From assembly GCF_042651485.1 (NCBI RefSeq), contig NZ_JBHSDH010000006.1, forward strand, positions 1 through 64,000: a DNA stretch of 64,000 nt, read 5' to 3'. Shown here piece after piece: positions 33,047 through 40,882 of this stretch (positions within the stretch are counted from its first letter, which is position 1; the number at the start of each line of letters is the position of its first letter). Source of the DNA: Sphingorhabdus_B arenilitoris (lineage in GTDB: Bacteria > Pseudomonadota > Alphaproteobacteria > Sphingomonadales > Sphingomonadaceae). The notes below the pieces were generated by a model that worked only from the letters and a program-made list of their open reading frames with translations, searched no databases and was not told where the DNA came from. Position numbers and translations under genes: made by a program.

Positions 33047-34072
33047 ATGGGCAGGGTCGCTGTCATTGGTGACGGCCCAGCGGGACTCTTGGCGGCGACT
33101 GCGCTTTCGCGCGCGGGTCACGAGGTTACTTTATTCGCACCGCCCGCAGCACGGACAGCGCATCACCGCCACGTTCATCGCATTCCCGCCGCCACATTGG
33201 CCGCAATGGAGGCGATGGCAGGAAGCGCGCTGGACGGTTGGGAAATTGGGCCTTTGCTTTTCGCAATGGGCGGCAGGACCGAGACCTTGCCGCCGCAACC
33301 CGTTGTGGACATCGCAAAATTGCTCGCTTCGTTGCGCGTCCGTGCCGACGCAGCCGGGGTGAAGCGGTATAGCATTAATGGCCGGAAAGCCGTGTCTGCC
33401 AAATCGGGCCTTTGGCATGCCGGTGAAAGTGACGGGGCCTATACGCATTTGATCGATGCCAGCGGCGCTGGACGAAGCGTTGCGGGGCAGATTGCTGAAG
33501 CACATGGCTTTGCATGGTCGGTCGATGAAATTGGCGCGCGCGATCATTATCGCAGTTTCTCGGTTTCTACGCGCGGCTTGACAAGACCGGCCAGCTGGGC
33601 TGCGAAAGCCGAAATTGCGGGGATGCCATGCGATATATATGTTGCTTGCGACGGCGAAGGTGCTGCGCAGATTACGCTAAGCCATTCTGCCGGCTTCCCA
33701 TCTCCATGCCCGCTAGACGTAATGGCAGCCTTTCGTGTTGCGGGCGGCGGATGGGCTGACCGTGTATTCGCCGCAACCGGACAGAGTGAGCGTGCTGCTG
33801 CTTTCAACGCCTGTGCAGCGACCCTATTGTCGCTTGATTTGCGTGATCTTGCGCAAATACCGCCCTATTTGCCGATCGGCGACTGTCTGGTTCAAACTCG
33901 GCCCCGATTGGGTCAGGGCTTTACGCAGATTGCTGCGCAGGTTGAGCTCATTACCTCCGGAATCGCGGCCAATACAGAAGATATGGCGGCTTTGCAGGAT
34001 GCTCTTTTCGGGCATGCGCATGCGGCTTGGGCAGCGGCGGCGATGCGTGACACATTGCCGAGGGCCGCATAA
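33047..34072 (+). CDS. FAD-dependent oxidoreductase, halogenase/monooxygenase-like fold
   Basis: 341 residues from ATG 33047 (or TTG 33038, which overlaps the upstream stop). The N-terminal Rossmann motif is VAVIGDGPAGLLAATALSRAGHEVTLF (G-x-G-x-x-G). A mid-protein DASGAGRSVAG and the late PIGDCLVQTRPRLGQGFTQIAAQ with a Gly-Asp FAD-ribitol contact place it in the large flavin monooxygenase/tryptophan-halogenase-like superfamily. There is no signal peptide, so it acts in the cytoplasm. The halogenase Lys motif is not visible. Its gene is translationally coupled to the FPGDML-repeat protein, so that protein is a candidate substrate; this is inference. Confidence 0.85.
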   Translation: MGRVAVIGDGPAGLLAATALSRAGHEVTLFAPPAARTAHHRHVHRIPAATLAAMEAMAGSALDGWEIGPLLFAMGGRTETLPPQPVVDIAKLLASLRVRADAAGVKRYSINGRKAVSAKSGLWHAGESDGAYTHLIDASGAGRSVAGQIAEAHGFAWSVDEIGARDHYRSFSVSTRGLTRPASWAAKAEIAGMPCDIYVACDGEGAAQITLSHSAGFPSPCPLDVMAAFRVAGGGWADRVFAATGQSERAAAFNACAATLLSLDLRDLAQIPPYLPIGDCLVQTRPRLGQGFTQIAAQVELITSGIAANTEDMAALQDALFGHAHAAWAAAAMRDTLPRAA

Positions 34073-34132
34073 CATGCATTATCCGGTCAGATATTAAACG
34101 TCATTTCCAACATCTACATAAAGGGGCTTATC

Positions 34133-34654
34133 ATGCGAATACCATCCATCCTTATTGGCGCAGTTTTGATTTCGGTCACCGCAGGCTGCGGCGGCAAATC
34201 GTCCTCAGAAGAGGAAGCCGTCACCACCCAGGCAGATGTTGTGCGGCAAGTGGCCGGTACGGCGGCAGGCGTTGGCTCCGGTGTCTCTGCTGCCGACCTT
34301 CCCGAATTTGTCGCCGTCTATCCGGGCGGCAAGGTCGCCAGCAATATCAAGATGAACAGCGAGGAACAGTTGTCGGGCATGACAAGCTATTTGGTCAAAG
34401 CAGACCGGGCCAAGGTCATCGAATTTTACAAGGCGCAATTTGCCAAAAACGGTCTGGCCGCCAAAATGGAAGCGGAAGCCGAGGAGAGCTACACCTTGGC
34501 CGGTGAGAACGCGCAAGCCGGCACGTCGCTGCTGGTGGTTATTTCCCCTGCTGAAGATGGCGAAACGATGGTGGCCTTGACCCATGGCCGCAAACGCAAT
34601 CCGCAGCCCGATGCCGATGCTGCTACCGATGCTGCTCCCCAAGAAGCTCAGTGA
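34133..34654 (+). CDS. Putative lipoprotein of unknown function
   Basis: 173 residues. Signal peptide with lipobox-like end (IGAVLISVTAGC), so probably anchored to a membrane through Cys19. An acidic linker follows, then one compact domain: LPEFVAVYPGGKVASNIKM, GMTSYLVKADRAKVIEFYKAQFAKNGL, and TSLLVVISPAEDGETMVALTHG. The P-x-Y-P-G-x-K ... V-x-x-F-Y pattern is common in small exported bacterial proteins of no known role. The tail is Ala/Asp-rich. It overlaps the next gene (TGATG). Confidence 0.75.
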   Translation: MRIPSILIGAVLISVTAGCGGKSSSEEEAVTTQADVVRQVAGTAAGVGSGVSAADLPEFVAVYPGGKVASNIKMNSEEQLSGMTSYLVKADRAKVIEFYKAQFAKNGLAAKMEAEAEESYTLAGENAQAGTSLLVVISPAEDGETMVALTHGRKRNPQPDADAATDAAPQEAQ

Positions 34655-35151
34655 TGCGCGTTTGGCGCTTAGGCTTAGCAGCGCTGGCCTTCATCACTCC
34701 TGTATTTGCAGCAGCGCAGGAATCAAAGGGTATGGGCGAGGATCGCGGCAGCCTTATACCAGCGGGCGAATGGCAGCGTAATTTTGAGCTGTCGCGCGAA
34801 GATCCGCGTATCCGCACCAAAGGCGGAGCCGATTTGCTGAGAATTCAGGTTATTCAGGATAAAGGCGCAGAATCGGTGCAAGTGAGTTGGACAGCGGGCC
34901 GTGCCATTTGTGAGGATCCCAATGGCGAGCCGTGCGAATCTGTTGGCGCCAGCGGAACGGTTCAAGGCCGGATACTGGGCAAAGACCTTGTCTTTGCCAT
35001 CCCCTTATCTGCGCAGGCCGAAGACCCGACCATCGTGATCCTTCGCGGCGGAGTGTCCGGCGGGAAAAACAAAGCGCCTTTATCCGGTTACATGATGAAT
35101 GCCCTTGGCGACTATGCCTATAAATTCACCTATTCCGCAGCCAGCAATTGA
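34654..35151 (+). CDS. Exported protein of unknown function
   Basis: 165 residues from ATG 34654, overlapping the lipoprotein stop (TGATG); a GTG at 34651 is in frame. Signal peptide MRVWRLGLAALAFITPVFAAA, then QESKGMGEDRG and one domain of beta-strand character (WQRNFELSREDPRIRTKGGADLLRIQVIQDKGAESVQVSWTAGRAICED with a nearby Cys pair CEDPNGEPC). No family recognised. Fifth gene of the cluster. Confidence 0.75.
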   Translation: MRVWRLGLAALAFITPVFAAAQESKGMGEDRGSLIPAGEWQRNFELSREDPRIRTKGGADLLRIQVIQDKGAESVQVSWTAGRAICEDPNGEPCESVGASGTVQGRILGKDLVFAIPLSAQAEDPTIVILRGGVSGGKNKAPLSGYMMNALGDYAYKFTYSAASN

Positions 35152-35184
35152 CCTTCGCGCTGCGGTGCAATCAGGAGCCCAATC

Positions 35185-35649
35185 ATGCCAGTTAAAACCA
35201 TCCCAAGCTTAATCTTAGTCGCAACCTTGGTCACTGTTTGCGCATGCAGCAATGAAGCTACCGATAAAAGCAGCGGCGATACCCAAACCGCCGCAGCATC
35301 GCCCGCGTCGACCGGCGATGCCGAATTTGACGGTTCCCTGAAATGTTGGGCGCTCACAAATACCGCCTATTTTCAGCATATGGCAATGACCGGCCATAGC
35401 GGCAATCTGCCCAAGCCTGAAGAAGCTGTCTATACCAGCTGGGCGAAAAAGAATGCGATCCTTGCGTTCGAACGCAAAATGAATTTCAAGGATTACCAAG
35501 CGGTTCAGGAGCGCGCCAAAAGTGAGGTGCGCATCTATTCGCTGACTGTCGAGCCTGATTATGCGGCAAACGTGCAAGCCTGTATCGACACCACGCCGGA
35601 TGTATCGGCACAAGCCGACCCATCCTGGCCTGAATCCATGGGAGGTTGA
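35185..35649 (+). CDS. Putative lipoprotein of unknown function, last gene of cluster
   Basis: 154 residues from ATG 35185 with AGGAG upstream. Signal peptide and lipobox (LVATLVTVCAC; Cys at about 19 or 21), then a Ser/Thr/Ala linker and an all-helical domain (DAEFDGSLKCWALTNTAYFQHMAMTG, WAKKNAILAFERKMNFKDYQAVQERAKSEVRIYSL, NVQACIDTTP) with two Cys that could pair. No family recognised. It lies 33 bases after the preceding gene and ends the run of same-strand genes. Confidence 0.75.
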   Translation: MPVKTIPSLILVATLVTVCACSNEATDKSSGDTQTAAASPASTGDAEFDGSLKCWALTNTAYFQHMAMTGHSGNLPKPEEAVYTSWAKKNAILAFERKMNFKDYQAVQERAKSEVRIYSLTVEPDYAANVQACIDTTPDVSAQADPSWPESMGG

Positions 35650-36470
35650 TAGGGCATAAGCAAATCGTGAGACGGTTCCAGCTATTTTGGTCTATCGGGT
35701 GCCTGATAGGCAAATGGGTCACGGCATCGGCAAATTCGGCTGGTGCGATCAGGAGAGCTATTTCATAAATTTATTGGCCGACTCAATTGGCAATTAACAT
35801 TCGAGTTTACCGAACTCCCATGAATTCATGCATCTGCGCCGAGATGTATTTATTCCGCAAGTCAACGAAAGGAATGCTTGTTGGTTGGCCGACTGCCCAA
35901 TGCCGATAAGTTTACGTTTCAAAGCGGACGCTTACCGCGATACAGCCAGCAAATGGAGACTGCTGGAACTATCGGATATTTCTGCCGCTTCGCATGTAGT
36001 ATGATGATATTTACTTTGACATGATTTTAGAGAGTTGGAGGATATCGGGTAAACCAGTATTTGTAAGGCTCAAAAATTTTAAGCCATGACAATGTGCCAT
36101 TGGACTTCCATCAGAAGCTAAGCATTGCTGTTTTGGCGTAACCGATATGGCGGCTACTCATAACGCCCGGGCCAAACGGTGGTGGCGGCTTCAGGCTGCA
36201 GCAGTGCTGATAGTATCGCACAGCGCAAAATTGGAGAACAGATACGCGTGCCAACATAGCACACATCATTCGATCATAGATGGTAACTGAATTGCTCTTG
36301 GGCATTCATGGAGCGAGATTACGCAACATATTGCGTAAAACCTTTTGAAAATAAAACCCCCGTCGTATCTCTCAAAGAGCGGCATACTCTTAAAAGCGGT
36401 TCACTTGCGGACCTCAGAGCAAGCGGTTGCAAGAATTGCCAATGTGTTGAAGCATATCATAAAATGCTCA
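35650..36470. other. 821-bp gap without a recognised gene
   Basis: No frame here has both reasonable length and a ribosome-binding site. It contains a 10-bp direct repeat TTGGCCGACT (35774-35783 and 35885-35894) and one near-palindrome (separate entry). The composition is AT-richer than neighbouring genes. It may be decayed sequence or hold an unseen small RNA. I cannot support either. Confidence 0.5.
36319..36338. promoter_or_regulatory. Perfect 8-bp inverted repeat TTACGCAA/TTGCGTAA
   Basis: TTACGCAA (36319-36326), spacer CATA, TTGCGTAA (36331-36338). The symmetry and 20-bp size suit a dimeric regulator binding one DNA face. It stands in the gap 133 bases beyond the end of the lrp-type gene with no obvious gene to control. 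It has no T-run, so is unlikely to be a terminator. Confidence 0.5.
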
Positions 36471-36947
36471 TCACAACTTGATCCGAATGGTCATTGTGTC
36501 CTTCACGTCTTCCATGACTGGATAGCTGGATGTTTTATCAATACCCGGCAGACTGGAAATTACATCGCCTAATAGGGTCCTAAATTCATCCATATCGCTG
36601 GTCCGGATTTTCAATAGATAGTCATAACCACCCGACATCATGTGGCAACTGAGTACCTGCTCAACCTTTCGGACTTCATGATTAAATTTCTCTAATGAAT
36701 CCAAGCTTGTATTGTTTAATGAAACTTGAACATACACAAGATAGCCCTGCGCAAGTTTCCTTGAGTCCAGCTCGGCACGATACCCCTTAATATATCCCAA
36801 TTTTTCTAATCTACGCAGGCGTTTCAGGCACGGCGTCTTACTTAAATTAACCTCCGCCGCCAAGCGGACGATTGAAATTCGGCCGTCTTTTTGGATGGTT
36901 CGCAAGATACGGCGGTCTGTTGCGTCAATCTCATTCACATCTACCAT
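36471..36947 (-). CDS. putR: Lrp/AsnC-family regulator, PutR-like
   Basis: 158 residues from ATG 36947 (GGTGA five bases before it); an ATG at 36971 is in frame but lacks a site. N-terminal helix-turn-helix (NEIDATDRRILRTIQKDGRISIVRLAAEVNLSKTPCLKRLRRLEKLGYI) and a C-terminal RAM ligand/oligomer domain (VYVQVSLNNTSLDSLEKFNHEV ... CHMMSGGYDYLLKIRTSDMDEF ... GIDKTSSYPVMEDVKDT). In alphaproteobacteria a divergent Lrp-type gene, PutR, activates putA in response to proline; the head-to-head position here with putA matches that arrangement. PutA lacks its own DNA-binding domain, so a separate regulator is needed. Confidence 0.88.
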   Translation of the reverse strand: MVDVNEIDATDRRILRTIQKDGRISIVRLAAEVNLSKTPCLKRLRRLEKLGYIKGYRAELDSRKLAQGYLVYVQVSLNNTSLDSLEKFNHEVRKVEQVLSCHMMSGGYDYLLKIRTSDMDEFRTLLGDVISSLPGIDKTSSYPVMEDVKDTMTIRIKL

Positions 36948-37039
36948 ATAATCACCGTATACATAGCCCATTATCCTACCAAATGGCCATTTATGAATTT
37001 ATAGGCCTCAACTGGCCCAAAACAAAGTCCCAACGGCTC

Positions 37040-40000
37040 ATGAACCAGTTTAATATAACTGTAATGAACGCACAACTAGAATCAGTGTCTATCCTGCCCT
37101 CGACAACTGCTCCAATATCGTTGGAGCAATTATACCTGATAGATGAGTCTACATTGGCACAAACGCTGGCGAGCTCCGTGCGCGATAGCATACAGGCCGA
37201 GACGGAATATAACGATGTTTCCGCGCGGGCCGCAAAATGGGTTGGCCGTGTTCGTGAGCAGACAAATAGCATATCGGTCATCGACGCCTTTTTGCAGGAA
37301 TATGGGTTGTCCACGGTCGAAGGCGTTATCCTGATGCGGCTTTCCGAAGCGCTCATCCGGACGCCAGACTTTCCAACCGCACAGGCTCTTCTGCGCGATA
37401 AATTGGGCGCTGGTTCATGGGCAGATCATAGCGGATCAAGCGCTAAAGCCCTAATTAACGGAGCAACGATGGGCCTGCGGCTTTCGTCAAGTTGGGTGGA
37501 AGCGTCCGGCGGCGCGCAGGCTTCGAACTTAGCGGCACGATTAGGCGACCGTGTTTTGCACAGCGCAGTCGTGCGCGGCATGGAAATAATGGCTGGGCAT
37601 TTTGTGCTCGGCACATCAATTGAAAACGCCGCAAAGCGCGCAGGCAAAACTTCGGCTCCTGCTTTATATTCCTACGATATGCTCGGCGAAGCAGCCTGTA
37701 CCCAAGAAGACGCTGAGCGTTATTTTGGTGCCTATAAAAAAGCTGTCCAATTTTTGGCGCGTTCAACCACTCCATATCCATCGGTCACCAGCGCCCCCGG
37801 TTTATCCGTAAAGCTATCCGCACTTCATCCCCGCTATGCGCTGGCCCAGCGGGACCGATGCGTTCCTGCATTGGTCGACAAATTACTTGTTTTGGCCGCT
37901 ATTGCCAAAAAAGGCGGTATCGGATTGACGATTGATGCCGAAGAAGCGGACCGGTTAGAATTGTCGCTCGATATTTTTGGCGCGCTTTTGGAACATCCAG
38001 ACCTTGCCGGTTGGGATGGGCTGGGTATTGTCGTGCAAGCCTATCAAAGACGCGCGAGCGGGGTGATTGATTGGTTGGCCGAGCGGGTGCGGGCTTGCGA
38101 TCGCCGAATCGCCGTGCGGCTGGTTAAGGGCGCCTATTGGGACATGGAAATCAAACGGGCCCAAGAACTGGGTCTCATCAGCTACCCGGTCTTTACCCGC
38201 AAAGATCACACCGACATCAGTTATCTGGCGTGCGCTGAGTTACTTCTGCAGAACAGCGATGTTATTTACTCGCAATTCGCCACCCATAATGCATTAAGCG
38301 CGTCATCTATAATCGCGATGGCAGCTAAGCATAATGTGCATATTGACCAGTTTGAACTGCAGCGACTGCACGGCATGGGGCAAGATTTGCATAGGATTAT
38401 CGCGGCCGATACCGGAATTTCCAGCCGAGTATACGCGCCGGTTGGGAGCCATAAGGATCTTTTGCCGTATCTGGTTCGGCGGTTATTGGAAAATGGAGCG
38501 AATAGCTCGTTTGTAAACCAGCTGATGAATCCGGATATCACCATTGAGGATATTGTCCGCGATCCGTTAATTCAGGCAGAGATAGACGGTTTTTCAGCCC
38601 ATAAAGCTATTGGCAGTCCCACCGACCTTTTCGGCGGCGGCAGGCAAGCGGCGCGTGGTTTGGACCTGACCCAAAAAGCAGTTGCGGCTGAAGTCGAGAC
38701 CGCTATGATGGCGGCCCGCGTGAACCTGCCCCTAGCGGGTACGTCAAGCGCGAATGACGATGGCGAAAAGGCGCAATTGATACGCAACCCTGCCGACACA
38801 GATATGATCGTTGGTCAGGTGAGGGAGTCTTGGGTAGACGACGTGAGTGCCGCCATTGCAAAGGCCAAAGCGTCCAATTGGTCAGAGGCCACAACGCCGC
38901 AACAGCGCAGCGATATCCTTATGAAGGCAGCCGATCTGCTGGAACAGGATATGCACAAATTTATGGCGTTGTGTGTTCATGAAGCCGGCAAAACATTACC
39001 CGATGCAGTTGGTGAAGTTAGAGAGGCGGTTGATTTCTGCCGCTATTATGCGCTTCAGGCGGTCACTGAAAGACAGGTTTCGCGTAAGCCATTGGGCGTT
39101 GCCGCCTGTATATCACCTTGGAATTTTCCGCTCGCTATATTCTTGGGGCAGGTCACGGCGGCGCTGGCTTGCGGCAATAAAGTGGTCGCAAAGCCCGCGG
39201 AGCAAACGCCGCTTATCGCAATGGAAGCGGTGCGGGTTCTGCAGGCCGCCGGAGTGCCTGACGACGCTCTGCAAATTGTTATCGGCGGCGGTGATGTCGG
39301 GGCGGCATTAACTCAAAGCAGCGACATTGATGCCGTGTGCTTTACTGGCTCGACCCCCACGGCAAAACGAATTGCCCAGTCGCGCGTTGTGGCTGGCCGC
39401 GCAGATACACCGTTTATTGCCGAGACGGGCGGTATCAATGCCATGATCGTCGATTCAACCGCTCTGCTGGAACAAGCCGTGCGCGATGTTGTCGCCTCGG
39501 CTTTTCAAAGCGCAGGTCAACGCTGTTCGGCCTGCCGGGTTGTTTGTGTGCAAGATGATATAGGCGACCTGTTTGAAACCATGCTAGCGGGCGCTATGGC
39601 AGAACTGCGCCTCGGCGATCCGATAGCATTGAGCACCGATATTGGCCCTATTATTGATGGACCAGCGCAGAGCAATATTATGGCATATATCGATGCCATG
39701 CGGGCCGAATGCCGTGTAATCGGCCAAACGCCGGGGCCCGAAAAATCAGATGGCTATTTCGTTCCTCCCATCGCTTTTGCCATTGATGATATCGCGAAGC
39801 TTAATCGCGAAATTTTTGGTCCTGTGCTGCATGTTGTGCGCTTCAAAGGCCACGATTTTGAAGCGACGATAAATTCCGTTAATCAATTGGGTTATGGCTT
39901 AACCATGGGGCTGCATTCGCGCATTGACAGACGCGTTACGGATATTGCGGCAAATGCGCACGTGGGTAATCTGTATATAAACCGCAATCAAATTGGTGCG

Positions 40001-40828
40001 ATGGTGGGTATCCAGCCGTTTGGCGGTGAAGGCCTTTCCGGAACCGGACCAAAGGCGGGCGGCCCCCATTATTTGCTGCGCCTGTCACAGCATCAAGATG
40101 CCGCGCCAGCATGTGGTGGCGCCGAATGGGTACCGAGCGATAATGATAATAACAAACATAGTAACGCCGACGCATTGTCCATTAATTCGTCCCAAAAGGC
40201 AGCGATTGAAAAAAATATTGCCAATGCTGCTGCTGCATCGCGTGTCTGGCAACTAACCGACTGTCAGGATTTGATATTAGATATTGCCCGTGAGTTGGAT
40301 ATTCTAACCAACGAAAATGCCGCTTTATTGGCGCAATTTTTTCCTCTTTATCTGCCGCAGATATTGGCCGGACCGACGGGTGAAGACAACAGCCTTTCCC
40401 TTGTGCCGCGCGGCGTATTGGCAGCATGTGGGTGCAGTGATGACATTGAAAAGGAGGTCCCTGACGAAATAATTCTAATGCAAATGCTTTGTGCAATTGC
40501 AGCTGGCAGCAGTGTGATTTTGTTTACGGATCACGTAGACCGGTTAAAGGCGCGATTGATGACGGCAAACAGCTTTGCAATGCTGCCCAAATACCTGGTT
40601 CAGGTTACTGACCAAGCTTTGATTGATCATTATGTTTCTGCCCCAATCAACGGCATGATTGCTGAAGGAACAATGCGTGAGAATTTAGCCAATAGCCTTG
40701 CTATCCGCGATGGCATAATTTTACCGCTGCTTTCTTTGTTCGACGAACCCGAACGATTTTTTCACGAACGAACCCTTACAATAAATACAACAGCAGCTGG
40801 AGGTAACGCGTCGCTGCTTTCAAGTTAA
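37040..40828 (+). CDS. putA: Bifunctional proline dehydrogenase / L-glutamate gamma-semialdehyde dehydrogenase
   Basis: 1,262 residues from ATG 37040 (ATG 37064 is an alternative; neither has a strong ribosome site). Domains: helical arm (1-170), FAD proline dehydrogenase barrel (about 190-550, SVKLSALHPRY, GLTIDAEEADRLELSLD, RLVKGAYWDMEIKRAQ, ATHNA), aldehyde dehydrogenase (about 580-1035) with ISPWNFPLAIF, Glu in IAETGGINAMI, nucleophilic Cys in SAGQRCSACRVV, and a C-terminal 210-residue extension (from about 1050). The extension marks type B PutA. No N-terminal ribbon-helix-helix, so it is not the trifunctional form. It converts proline to glutamate; first step reduces quinone at the membrane. 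Confidence 0.97.
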   Translation: MNQFNITVMNAQLESVSILPSTTAPISLEQLYLIDESTLAQTLASSVRDSIQAETEYNDVSARAAKWVGRVREQTNSISVIDAFLQEYGLSTVEGVILMRLSEALIRTPDFPTAQALLRDKLGAGSWADHSGSSAKALINGATMGLRLSSSWVEASGGAQASNLAARLGDRVLHSAVVRGMEIMAGHFVLGTSIENAAKRAGKTSAPALYSYDMLGEAACTQEDAERYFGAYKKAVQFLARSTTPYPSVTSAPGLSVKLSALHPRYALAQRDRCVPALVDKLLVLAAIAKKGGIGLTIDAEEADRLELSLDIFGALLEHPDLAGWDGLGIVVQAYQRRASGVIDWLAERVRACDRRIAVRLVKGAYWDMEIKRAQELGLISYPVFTRKDHTDISYLACAELLLQNSDVIYSQFATHNALSASSIIAMAAKHNVHIDQFELQRLHGMGQDLHRIIAADTGISSRVYAPVGSHKDLLPYLVRRLLENGANSSFVNQLMNPDITIEDIVRDPLIQAEIDGFSAHKAIGSPTDLFGGGRQAARGLDLTQKAVAAEVETAMMAARVNLPLAGTSSANDDGEKAQLIRNPADTDMIVGQVRESWVDDVSAAIAKAKASNWSEATTPQQRSDILMKAADLLEQDMHKFMALCVHEAGKTLPDAVGEVREAVDFCRYYALQAVTERQVSRKPLGVAACISPWNFPLAIFLGQVTAALACGNKVVAKPAEQTPLIAMEAVRVLQAAGVPDDALQIVIGGGDVGAALTQSSDIDAVCFTGSTPTAKRIAQSRVVAGRADTPFIAETGGINAMIVDSTALLEQAVRDVVASAFQSAGQRCSACRVVCVQDDIGDLFETMLAGAMAELRLGDPIALSTDIGPIIDGPAQSNIMAYIDAMRAECRVIGQTPGPEKSDGYFVPPIAFAIDDIAKLNREIFGPVLHVVRFKGHDFEATINSVNQLGYGLTMGLHSRIDRRVTDIAANAHVGNLYINRNQIGAMVGIQPFGGEGLSGTGPKAGGPHYLLRLSQHQDAAPACGGAEWVPSDNDNNKHSNADALSINSSQKAAIEKNIANAAAASRVWQLTDCQDLILDIARELDILTNENAALLAQFFPLYLPQILAGPTGEDNSLSLVPRGVLAACGCSDDIEKEVPDEIILMQMLCAIAAGSSVILFTDHVDRLKARLMTANSFAMLPKYLVQVTDQALIDHYVSAPINGMIAEGTMRENLANSLAIRDGIILPLLSLFDEPERFFHERTLTINTTAAGGNASLLSS

Positions 40829-40882
40829 ATTTCGGTTTCAATACACATACCAATAAGTAGAAGATTTCAATGGGAGATTATT

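Noticed and set aside
32432..33121. Minus-strand 229-codon frame with SPGN/SPGK repeats
   Set aside because: It is the reverse reading of the FPGDML repeat; the plus strand has the Tat signal, ribosome site and synonymous-only variation.
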